DNA of 16,672 nt from Neonectria sp. B-13. Taxonomy: Eukaryota > Ascomycota > Sordariomycetes > Hypocreales > Nectriaceae. Position 1 is the first letter of the stretch. The number at the start of each line of letters is the position of its first letter. Below are positions 1-7,401 of the stretch, piece after piece. The DNA lies in assembly GCA_002682825.1 (NCBI GenBank), contig NOKP01000116.1:8502-25173 (forward strand). The letters are read 5' to 3'. The position numbers were made by a program, and so were the translations under genes. The notes under the pieces were generated by a model, which worked only from the letters and a program-made list of their open reading frames with translations, was not told the DNA's origin and ran no database searches.

Positions 1-2
1 TT

Positions 3-428
3 CGGGGGCGCGTACACCTGGACCAGATCTTGGGCATGCGGGACTCGTACGTGAATGCCGTTCTCATCCAGAGTCGCGGCATTCTGTCCCCTCATCCTTG
101 CTCGTCTTGTGCAAACAAGATGCGCTTGGATGGGCCGGACGCGTACGCAAGCCCGTTCCCCTACTGCATACGCCTTCCAGGTCACTTCGGTGGCTGTTGC
201 GGCAATTGCAAGTGGCCGGATCGCGCTGTTCAGTGCTCCAACAGAGATGCACTTGGTGGTGGGCGCGTACGCAATGGCCTGGGTTCTGATCTTCCCCAGC
301 GGGGACTGCTTGAGGGACCGGGGACCTCAACAGACCCTATCAAGCTGGAGGAAGACGGGACCCAAGATGACCCTATTGAATTGGGTGAGGAGGGGTCCTC
401 GCAAGAGGACCCCATTGTCCTCGACTAA
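3..428 (+). CDS. DUF3716-like cysteine-rich protein, C-terminal part (cut by window edge)
   Basis: Frame 3 is open from the first bases of the window to a TAA at 426-428, so the gene begins upstream; the visible part is 141 codons. Near the middle is a cysteine-rich module: C-S-S-C, then PYC about 20 residues on, then G-G-C-C-G-N-C, then Q-C-S. This spacing and the preceding L-D-Q-I-L-G-M-R-D-S-Y segment resemble the fungal DUF3716 family, a probable zinc-binding domain of unknown function. After the module the protein turns acidic and carries three copies of a DPI-x-L-(acidic or Gly) motif, the last ending the protein as DPIVLD. These hydrophobic-plus-acidic motifs resemble SUMO-interacting motifs, which is inference. 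No intron is needed in the visible part. The molecular function is unknown; the family call rests on Cys spacing read by eye. Confidence 0.7.
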   Translation, partial: RGRVHLDQILGMRDSYVNAVLIQSRGILSPHPCSSCANKMRLDGPDAYASPFPYCIRLPGHFGGCCGNCKWPDRAVQCSNRDALGGGRVRNGLGSDLPQRGLLEGPGTSTDPIKLEEDGTQDDPIELGEEGSSQEDPIVLD

Positions 429-1039
429 GGTGCGTACGAGCTTTCTTTTGTCTTTACATACACAGCACACAGCACAGCCGATGAAGCCTTGGTCAAGTGG
501 CCTTGTGTGGAGGTACCAGAGCGACGGCTGGCACCTTCACGTGGTGTTCTGGGTCAGTAGCTAGAGGTCTCGTACGAATAGTACGAAATCTCTAGTGAAG
601 CGAAGACCAGCCAAATACTGTATGTTAGACTTTGTTAATGAATATACACATATTTGGTCTCGCGGCAATGCGTACGATCGGCGATTTGGGGAAATTGAAA
701 ATCCGGGATTTGGGTTGTTGCACCTTTGGCGGACCTTAGCTAATGTGCGACCGTAACCCCGCCTAGACTGAGACCAATACTTGACACATGCACATTCACA
801 TGCTAGACCCAAAAGCACAAGCGCCCGCCCCCGGACAGTTCGCGACGGCGAAAAAGCTACGACGATGACAATGACAGAGCCAGACACGCCAGGCCAGACA
901 TGCCAGACATGCGAAAGGTGGGTTACAGTTCCCCGATTTGAATCCCCAAGCAGACACGGCTACTCTCTACCTCCAGCTACCTACCTACAAATAGGAGATT
1001 CCCTCTTCGCTGGCCCACGCAGCTGGTCTGCCTTTGGCG
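429..1039. other. Intergenic region with no recognised gene
   Basis: No convincing coding region is seen. It holds the 3' flank of the DUF3716-like gene, three of the six CGTACG palindromes of the left edge (433, 571, 671), and a short direct repeat of CCAGACATG near 892-911. Short open frames in either direction have no recognisable protein features. Confidence 0.6.
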
Positions 1040-1399
1040 TCCCACCATAATTACCTCCTACATATCGCTTCCCAATCCTCTCCAACCCAGAGCTCCAACC
1101 CTCGGTTGACAGTGCCGTCCCATTTCTCTCCTCCATCTCTTCGTCCTTCTGCCACCTGCAAGCCTCCACTCCCACCATCGTCTGCCTTCATTGCTTGAGA
1201 GCTCCCTCGCGATCCTACAGTATTTCAGCGCTTTATCCTCCCGCTCGCCCGCCTTGCTCAGCATCCTGTCGTCATCTCGACCTGACAGCTAGCGCCTCAC
1301 CTAACCTGACCCTCCGAGCTTATCACCAGCTCCTCTCACCAACAACCTCAGATCATCCCAGCTGCACTGATCCCTCGTCGGCGATCCTCATCCGTCGCA
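1040..1399 (+). promoter_or_regulatory. Pyrimidine-rich promoter/5' leader of the CAP20-like gene
   Basis: The plus strand is strongly C+T rich from about 1040 up to the ATG at 1400, with runs such as CATTTCTCTCCTCCATCTCT. Long CT tracts just upstream of the start codon are typical of well-expressed genes in filamentous ascomycetes. No clear TATA box is seen. The transcription start cannot be placed from sequence alone. Confidence 0.5.
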
Positions 1400-2182
1400 A
1401 TGTCCTCCCCGAAAGTCAATGGCGATGTGAGCCCCGCTCAATACTCTGCCTTCCTCCAGGTATATCCTCATGCGCCTCTCAATTCACCACCACCACTACC
1501 AAGCCCTCCTCCAAGCTAACCGCGCACTCCCTTCTAGCACTTTCTGAACTACCCCGTCATCAGCGACGGCGTCCAAACTTTCAAGTCCAACGAGTACGGC
1601 CAAAAGTCCATCCAGCTCGGCGACACCGCCTACCAGACCCTCGCCGCCCCCTTACTTCCCTGGTTCTCCAGGCCCTACCAGTACGTTTCGCCCTACGTCC
1701 AGAAGGTCGACTCTATCGGCGACAAGTCGCTCGACTGCATCGACGAGCGATTCCCTGTCGTCAAGAAGCCCACCGAGGAGCTCTACGACAGCATTAAGGT
1801 TCTCATCCTCCTGCCCTACCAGAAGGGCCTCGAGGGCAAGGACCACGTCCTCCAGGTCTACATCTCTGAGTACAAGAAGAACGAGCAGCCCGGTCTCGTC
1901 GCTCACGGAAAGGCTGCCGTTACTACCGTCCTTGTCGTTAGCAACGAGACCCTGTCCTGGCTTAGCGCCTTCCTAAGCGCCAAGAAGGCCCAGGAAGTAA
2001 AACAGTTGATCAAATGCAATATAATAGGGAAAGTGAAAGAAAATAGTTATGAAAGTGATAATGCCCCCGAGGCCACGCCAGACGTAACAGATACTCCAAA
2101 ATACGAATTTGATATTGATTGGGATTTACATGGCGCCGAGCAGAAACAGGGCGGTAATGGCCATCTTCTGGCCCAGGCGTAG
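1400..2182 (+). CDS. CAP20: CAP20/perilipin-like lipid-droplet protein with a replaced C-terminus
   Basis: Two exons, 1400-1459 and 1538-2182, joined in phase 0 across a 78-bp intron with GTATAT donor, GCTAAC branch site (1515-1520) and TAG acceptor; predicted 234 aa. Residues 1-173 match the fungal CAP20/perilipin family: a P-V-I-S-D-G block, YGQKSIQLGD, PYQYVSPYV, the run RFPVVKKPTEELY, LPYQKGLEGKDHV and the final SAKKAQ. Family members coat lipid droplets; the Colletotrichum founder is linked to appressorium function and the Metarhizium homologue Mpl1 to droplet size and turgor. Family members usually end about ten residues after SAKKA. Here, from codon 174 (position 1997), base composition shifts abruptly to AT-rich and the remaining 61 residues read antisense through a decayed rhodopsin-like gene. 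The last stretch is therefore probably not family sequence, and the true transcript end is uncertain. A GTAAAA at 1997 could also be a donor for a lost 3' exon. The ATG context is GCAATGT. Confidence 0.8.
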
Positions 2183-2690
2183 GCGGAGCCTGAACACTTC
2201 AATGACCGGCAGGATCAGGATAGCAACATCCATCAAGAAATGCGCAATGATTGTGCCGAAAAAGAACTGCCCGCTGTCGATTTTACACTGAGCATCTGTG
2301 ATGGTATAGTCCTAGATTGCCTGGACGGGGACGCAGCGGAAGATGAGCATGAAAGTCTCTGTAGAAATGTATGAAGATTGCGAGAGGATCGTTTTGTACA
2401 TTCCAGTATGATGCCGCAGTAGCCGATTGCAAATAGCTAGGTCTTTGGTCAGCTTGTTTATCCAGCAAGGAACTGGAAGTCCGTAGACTCACAAATGCCA
2501 ATATTGAGAAGTAATCATCAAACCACCAGTTCACCTTGGTTACCCACCGCGCGCAGACACGCATGATGAGCAATAGAAGCGCCGCGATCCATAGAATCGC
2601 TACTCCGACATAGATGTTGAGTTTGAGCCCGGCTATGGCTGAGACTGGTACGCTCGCGTGACTGTCCACATAGAAGGCACCGACGAGATT
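2126..2690 (-). pseudogene. Decayed fungal rhodopsin-like (PTH11/SAT4-type) membrane protein gene
   Basis: The minus strand from 2690 encodes a first membrane segment (ILWIAALLLLIM), then R-x-x-A-R-W-V-T-K and W-W-F-D-D-Y-F-S-I-L, the signature before the second helix of the fungal rhodopsin-domain family. A 56-bp intron (2437-2492; GTGAGT donor, GCTGAC branch, TAG acceptor) joins to LFAIGYCGIIL. Reading then breaks. About 70 residues normally found between helices are missing, the frame changes near 2365, and reading resumes as M-L-I-F-R-C-V-P-V-Q-A-I, followed by an in-frame TAG at 2312-2314 where the family has Trp. After the TAG the frame stays open for 61 codons with the family block T-D-V-A-I-L-like (here MDVAILILP) and LGQKMAITALFLLGAM, then TAA at 2126-2128. 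There is no ATG at the 5' end. Deletion, frameshift and nonsense changes make this a relic. It lies tail-to-tail with CAP20 and overlaps its 3' end. Confidence 0.7.
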
Positions 2691-2693
2691 TTA

Positions 2694-3366
2694 GGCTTCA
2701 CTCAAAAAAGAAAATAACAACGATCGTAGAGACAAAGGAGTCTAGCTGTGATCAATGCGTCGAGTGGCCTGAGATCTGCATTTGAATGCCAGCATGGGCG
2801 TCTAGACTTGAAGGGGAGGGAGGGTCCAATACCCCAGGATCCGGAATCTAGGGACAGGGCCTTGCCCATTCCACGGATAAAGTAGCTCGCGTATCAATGA
2901 GACTAAAATGCGGTTATTGGGCTGTTGGCCCTTGTTTTCCGTCTGGAACTGACTCGCACCCTAAATCGTGGCTTGACCAACCAAGGCCGAAAACAGCCTA
3001 TCGTACAGCTGAAAGCTCGATAGCTTGCGGGCTAATGCCCACTGCAGTCAAGTTTCCAGTATCCCCGAGTCTGGTCTCGACTGGGAACCTGGATAACAGG
3101 GCAATGAGAGCCATTCGCTAGCTTTACGGGTGCAATGGCTGAATTGCATGAGAACTGTTGGTGGTAGGGTAAATTAGACCAGCCATGGGAATGACTCGAT
3201 GCCCATGGCCAAGAGTTATGCCAGAGCTGCTAGCATCAGCGATAACAAGCCCAGCTTTGAGATTTTGAGAACTGTGGCTTGTTTTCATTCGTCGGTCAAA
3301 GTCGAGACCAGCCCTGTCAATCGGCCATTGTTACGCTTCAGCAGGTGATGCCACTTGAGCTGGCAA
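2694..3366. other. Non-coding stretch, nothing recognised
   Basis: Stop codons are frequent on both strands. The longest plus frame (2897-3121, 74 codons) has no recognisable motif, no intron signals and no typical codon bias, so I treat it as chance. No RNA gene or repeat was recognised here. Confidence 0.5.
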
Positions 3367-3552
3367 CAGGGTTGCAATCCATTCCACTGAATCCACGCGT
3401 GGATCCACGATCCATTCCACGAGCCTGGTCGGCTAGTGGATTATATAACCCATCCATTCCACTCGAAGCGCGAAGCGCTCGTGGAGTGGATAGAGCGGAT
3501 TTGAAGTGGGGTAGTTAAGGGTTCCCCGCCAAGTTAGGTGTGCGGGCTTAAC
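3367..3552. repeat. Palindrome-rich island with repeated ATCCATTCCAC motif; possible hAT-type transposon end or MITE
   Basis: The island opens with CAGGGTTGCAATCC, which resembles the CAGNG-type termini of hAT elements. Three exact copies of ATCCATTCCAC follow at 3377-3387, 3410-3420 and 3452-3462, with an inverted one-mismatch copy at 3481-3491. A perfect 14-bp palindrome ATCCACGCGTGGAT lies at 3391-3404, a tandem CGAAGCG duplication at 3464-3477, and a hairpin with arms GTTAAG...CCCGC / GCGGG-CTTAAC at 3514-3552. Dense sub-terminal copies of a short motif in both orientations are typical of hAT ends, where transposase binds. No second terminus or 8-bp target duplication was found, so this could be a solo end, a deletion derivative or an unrelated satellite. 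Confidence 0.45.
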
Positions 3553-3634
3553 TCTGCCTGACATTTACCATAGAACCAACCCATTATGAACTCTCTTGAC
3601 AACGCAGATAATAGATCCGGTGCAGCTAGATCCT

Positions 3635-3718
3635 GGTCAGGGGTAGGCTAATCTGCCTGCCCTGACCGCCTAGTAGCTATACCTAAGGAACTGAGACTCC
3701 CTCCTCTTAGCTCCTTAG
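3635..3718. repeat. Two adjacent imperfect hairpins
   Basis: The first hairpin pairs GGTCAGGGGTAGGC (3635-3648) with GCCTGCCCTGACC (3655-3667) over a 6-base loop. The second pairs CTAAGGAACTGAG (3683-3695) with CTTAGCTCCTTAG (3706-3718) with two mismatches. The 15-base gap and the neighbouring transposon-like island suggest a decayed mobile-element remnant. A structured RNA is an alternative. No gene overlaps them. Confidence 0.4.
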
Positions 3719-4323
3719 CTTTAGATATGTCACGGGCCAGGGCCCATATCCTTGCAGCTGTGCCGCAAGACGTACTAGGCTCGTGCGCGCCAGGGACGAG
3801 AAATCATTCCATAGCTCAGGGGCACATAGGAACTTCTTTCTTTCTTCTTCATCTTTGATGTAAATAGCATCCTGGACTAGATACCTGGAATCCAGCTACT
3901 AGAGGCCGTTCACAGCGAGCTGGGTTCAGGGCGGTGTGGACTGGCAGAATCCCCGGTTGCCCTGGGAGACGGCGCCTGGTGATGATCACAAAAGGTAGAA
4001 GATACGGGTCGCCTGAGTCGCACGATTGACAACAGGAAAAGAGTTCCGAACTCACAATTGACTGAATAAGCTATTCCAACTCTTGCTATAGACTTGATAC
4101 ATATTCATTGCTTCTTTGCTCTCACGATTGCTCTTTGACAATGCTTCTCGTAACGATAGCCGAAATAAACCAGACAAAGCCCAGGTAGTAAGGCTATTCA
4201 GGCCATGCAAGCACCTGGATTACATTGAATGGAGAACTCACATCCATAAGTGGCTGGACGAACCGATTTTCTGTCCTTCGGACTTGGATAGCGACAGACC
4301 TCTCTCTCTAGGCAGAGTAATCA
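3719..4323. other. Non-coding stretch, nothing recognised
   Basis: Apart from short open frames without recognisable motifs on either strand, no gene, intron signal, tRNA or repeat could be supported. The plus frame beginning at 4116 runs on into the SINE-like element and is probably accidental. Confidence 0.45.
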
Positions 4324-4599
4324 TGATAAAGCAAAAAGGGCCTAGAAGACTATTGAGGCACATACTTCAACGCTCCCGCTGGCTCAATAGGCTTCTAGCT
4401 TATTGGCTTCTAGCTGGCTCTTACGGAGGAGGCTTTCTCTCACTCTAACCAGCTTCTGGGGCAAGACTTCTTTTTCAGGCGAAAAATCGGCAGCAGAAGT
4501 GTAGCGTCGATGTGAATCGAACTAGCGACTTTGACCTACGCAGTCCTCGCTTAAAACCACTAGGCTAACCGGGCTCATAACCTGATAAAGCAAAACGGG
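4324..4599 (-). mobile_element. tRNA-derived SINE-like retroelement with 17-bp target-site duplication
   Basis: The minus strand downstream of 4582 carries a tRNA-like head: an RNA polymerase III box A (TAGCCTAGTGG, 4557-4567) and, 33 bp further on, a box B-like AGTTCGATTCA (4513-4523; consensus GGTTCGANTCC). The arms do not fold into an intact tRNA: the acceptor 3' side does not pair with GCCCGGT and the T-stem is mismatched, so it is not a functional tRNA gene. The element body is 4341-4582 (242 bp). It is flanked by TGATAAAGCAAAAAGGG (4324-4340) and TGATAAAGCAAAACGGG (4583-4599), 16 of 17 identical, as expected for a target-primed insertion. The tail end of the body has a 15-bp tandem duplication around AGCTAGAAGCC (plus-strand copies 4390-4400 and 4405-4415) and no poly(A). 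The near-identical duplications suggest a fairly recent insertion. The partner LINE is unknown. Confidence 0.65.
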
Positions 4600-5018
4600 T
4601 TTGGTGGTATTGAAAGGTCTAAAATATATGTCCTGTGAGGAGCACAGTTGAGTTCAGCTACGCGGTGGCAAGGTGTGGAAGAAGGTGGAACATTCCACAG
4701 AGATCGCGCGTGTACATAAATAGTAGTTCTCCTACTGTTCATTTAGAGAGAATTAAGCAATCTGAATCTTCTCATTTCAACACCTTCCTATCTCGTGGAT
4801 TGATCAGGCTGGTTTTTCACGCGATCAAATAGCACTTGTACATGACACAATATCAGTTCTCCGGCCTGTGCGGCTAACATCGGGGGTGATAGATGAGACG
4901 AGTGACTGGTGCCACAGATATCGCTGGTAAGCTCGTTACTTTGAAGAGAGCTTCCAGCCATCAGGCTTTTCAAGAAAAAGTTACAGTACAGACCGCGTTC
5001 ATCTGTTAGTACGATAAA
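4600..5018. other. Non-coding stretch, nothing recognised
   Basis: Short open frames in both directions have no recognisable features. A short inverted repeat TGTGGAA...TTCCACA lies near 4673-4699. No RNA gene or promoter pattern is evident. Confidence 0.45.
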
Positions 5019-5865
5019 CTAGTCAAGAGCCTGGCTATCATACACTAAGCTTGCGACGTCGTCTGTCAGTTCTGGGCCGTCGCTCTCAGTGTCCGTCTCA
5101 CTCTCGTCACTTTGAACCACCTCTGACCCCGTCTCCAGCCCATCTGGGTCGCCAAGCTGGATATGCCGCTCCGGGGGCTCGGTTTGGGATAAAAATAACC
5201 GTAGCAGCGATGGAGGTTCTCGTGCCAACTCCGCGGCTTCCTTTTTAGCCTCAAGGTGACTACGGATATCGTACTGGTTACCATTGTTATGGAGTTGACG
5301 TTTCGCCCATCGGAGTCGTTGAGTAATGTTCTTCGTCATCGGAATCATCTCTAGAGCCATGTCCCTGAACTTTTGGAGGCGAAGGACAATAGTCCTCGTC
5401 ACCCATGAACTCTGGAACATCGAGACCATCCTCACTACCAGAACCTTCAGTGTCTACGTCGCTGTCCTTATCTTGCACTATTTTATGTGCATGTGAGGAT
5501 CGGCGACGAGAACGGCGCCGGGTCGGCAACTCCTGAGACGGGGGAGACACTCGGGCTCCAAATGGCGATCCGGATCCAGCCTCCGAGGCCTCGGGCTCAG
5601 CACTGCTGGATCCGCAGCTCGTGTGGTCAAAGTCTTGCTCTTGTTGTGATTCGGGTGACAGCCTTACTGCGGGGGATGAAGTGCGGGCTCCAGGGATGGC
5701 ATCATGGCACGAGGTACTCACACACACTTCGCTATCGTGCAGCAGCGTCTGAGCTATCTCGTCGGGCCTGACAGCAGTAGGATTGCAGGTGCGTACTGAA
5801 GGGGAAGCGGGAGTACTCTGTGCCCCATGACAAGATTCTTTGTCAGAGAGAGCATCGGCCATCAT
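5019..5865 (-). pseudogene. Frame-broken gene for an acidic, Ser-rich low-complexity protein
   Basis: Two overlapping minus-strand frames have the same style of composition. The upstream one has an ATG at 5865 and runs to a stop at 5287-5289. It is rich in Ser, Pro, Glu and Asp, with a basic patch RRRSRRRSSH (nuclear-localisation-like), then an acidic tract with E-F-M-G-D-E-D-Y-C-P-S-P-P and D-D-S-D-D-E-E-H. The downstream frame reads Q-R-L-R-W-A-K-R-Q-L-H, E-A-K-K-E-A-A-E-L and a second acidic tail (D-E-S-E-T-D-T-E-S-D-G) to a stop at 5019. The sense-like character moves from one frame to the other near 5326, and no plausible GT-AG pair bridges them, so a one-base indel is the simplest reading. 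The frame upstream of 5865 is open to 5964 but has no ATG. No known domain was recognised. A nuclear protein or transposon-associated gene is possible. Confidence 0.45.
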
Positions 5866-5965
5866 GACGCCCGGCCCGCTGGTGGCTTGGGTGGCTCCGG
5901 TGACGAGCCGTTGTTCGTCTGACACACCTAGATTTGGCTGACTTTCGGGGCTGGCAGGCAAGACC

Positions 5966-6671
5966 TAATCCTGTAGGGTATCCTTTTTTTACTGGAAAAA
6001 CCAGTCTCGCCGTAGGTAGGTGTGCGGTGTCACGTCACATATCGTAAAAGTGTAAAGGTCATAATTTCATAAATCATGAGAAGGCATGGCCGGACGCCGG
6101 TTGCTGATCGTTGTTGCAGGCAGAGTCAGTGATGAATGCGTCCCAAGAGAGCTCGTCTGCAAAGTTGTTCCGTGGGAAATGAGGTCCCAATTCACTGAAT
6201 CCAGAATATCACTCTGCAATTGCATAAAATGGGCTCTTTGGTGATGGTCGCCTGATGAAGCCATTTGATGTCGTCGCTGTATGATTGAGTGTGAGGCACG
6301 AATAAGCAATCAAGACGCCGAGCTGCAATGAATTGATCGTATGACTTGAGCACCTTAGCCCGTATCTTGATTCACAAGAGCGGGGAAGGAATGAAGAGGC
6401 TGAGACCGAGACCGCATCTAAAATGGACTGTTATAAGCCTTGATTATGAACGCAGGATCATAATTGGGTCCGAGCTCCATTTTCTCTTAGCGTGTAAATG
6501 ACGGTTCTTAGGTCTAGTCGACGGTAGATGGAGCGTAGAAATCACTTAGCCCGCGGAGAAATGACCACGGAGGCCCAGTCGGCCAGTTCTTTGCCGGGTC
6601 GCCGCTATTACGATTCTAGTGGGGGATGAGGCGGCCCTCGTTAAAAGCAGATAGAGCTCGCGTTTCGCGCA
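5966..6671. other. Intergenic stretch with no supported gene
   Basis: A poly(T) run at about 5982 and a small hairpin ACTGG-AAAAA-CCAGT near 5990-6004 are visible. A minus-strand open frame at 6067-6309 begins without ATG; its first ATG leaves 65 residues with no recognised motif, so I do not call it. From about 6540 the sequence becomes GC-richer, leading into the next feature. Confidence 0.45.
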
Positions 6672-7013
6672 ATGGGGAATGACACCCCGCCGCGTTGTCA
6701 TGCCGACACCGACGAGCCTGACTCGGGCTCGAAGTCCCGATGGTCAACCTTGGATGCTATCAAACTCGCTACCATTGCAAGTCTCGGCGACTATCTCCAT
6801 ATTGGGTGCGCCATTGCGCCCTGTAGCAACGGGATGATCTACCCCTTCGTCGGGGCGGACACCCGCCTGGGGTCGGGTATGTCAGCCGGCTGCTCGGAGC
6901 CAGCGATGCGGCGCGCGAGACCGGCAGGGCTATTCATAAGGTCCTGCGACGACCTATCGCCGTCCCGCGCGGTAGAAGGGCTACCACAGACTCATCCTCT
7001 TAAGTTCACGTGA
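6672..7013 (+). CDS. Small hypothetical ORF in a GC-rich island; possibly a broken gene
   Basis: An ATG-initiated frame of 113 codons starts at 6672 and ends in TGA at 7011-7013. The island from about 6540 to 7010 is clearly GC-richer than its flanks. The first two thirds read sensibly (W-S-T-L-D-A-I-K-L-A-T-I-A-S-L-G-D-Y). In the last third an overlapping frame, open from about 6827 to 6999, reads more like protein (Y-V-S-R-L-L-G-A-S-D-A-A-R-E-T-G). This suggests a frameshift near 6860-6890 in a once longer gene. No family was recognised. It could also be chance openness caused by the high GC content. Confidence 0.25.
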   Translation: MGNDTPPRCHADTDEPDSGSKSRWSTLDAIKLATIASLGDYLHIGCAIAPCSNGMIYPFVGADTRLGSGMSAGCSEPAMRRARPAGLFIRSCDDLSPSRAVEGLPQTHPLKFT

Positions 7014-7180
7014 TCTCGCTCTAAAATAGCTGGAAAATGAACGGGTTGTTCTGATTGCCGATTGAAAGTATCGGGTTCAGCACCCGAGCGACGCCATGAC
7101 AGAGCCGAGAAGTTTTAGACTGTGCTCAGCTACCAAATCCGATCAATGGGCTTGCACACACGCTTTGAATTTCCATCAAC

Positions 7181-7188
7181 TATTTAAG
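7181..7188 (+). promoter_or_regulatory. TATA-like element upstream of the 7261 ORF
   Basis: TATTTAAG lies 73 bp upstream of the ATG at 7261, a distance suited to a fungal core promoter, and the intervening leader is A-rich just before the start (AAGAAACAAAATG). Confidence 0.35.
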
Positions 7189-7260
7189 ACACGTTTTCGT
7201 TCTTAATGAGGTGTCGAGGATCAGAGGACAACTAAGCACTAAGCGCGCTCAAGAAACAAA

Positions 7261-7401
7261 ATGCAGAAGCTCATCCGCACTACTTGCCAAGGCCGCACAC
7301 CTGCCCAACAATTACGACTCCAGAATGGACTCAACCAATCCAGGTTCATTTCTGTAAAGTTGTTGCTTGCAACTAGACTGGTTTTTAGGTTGAGCACCTA
7401 G
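7261..7401 (+). CDS. Orphan first exon or truncated gene with a mitochondrial-presequence-like N-terminus
   Basis: The ATG at 7261 opens a 46-codon frame ending TAG at 7399-7401. The product begins M-Q-K-L-I-R-T-T-C-Q and has seven Arg or Lys in its first 31 residues but no Asp or Glu anywhere, the pattern of a mitochondrial targeting sequence. The start has an A-rich leader and a TATA-like element upstream. After codon 31 there is GTAAAG (7354), a plausible splice donor, and TTTTTAG follows 30 bp later, but that interval is too short for a normal fungal intron and no further coding sequence is found downstream. The simplest reading is a promoter and first exon cut off from the rest of a gene. 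The family is not recognised; a genuine short protein cannot be excluded. Confidence 0.35.
   Translation: MQKLIRTTCQGRTPAQQLRLQNGLNQSRFISVKLLLATRLVFRLST

Noticed and set aside
930..952. Possible tRNA T-arm (CCCCGATTTGAATCCCC)
   Set aside because: No box A, anticodon arm or acceptor stem at a suitable distance on either strand.
1195..1797. 200-codon plus-strand open frame over the CAP20 promoter and exon 2
   Set aside because: It is out of frame with the conserved CAP20 protein and runs through the intron; Pro/Arg-rich shadow sequence.
3279..3518. 79-codon plus-strand open frame
   Set aside because: It spans the palindromic repeat island and has no coding features; openness is explained by the repeats.
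4500..4577. A functional minus-strand tRNA gene
   Set aside because: Box A and a box B-like sequence are present, but the acceptor and T stems do not pair and the anticodon arm is broken. Flanking target duplications fit a SINE head better.
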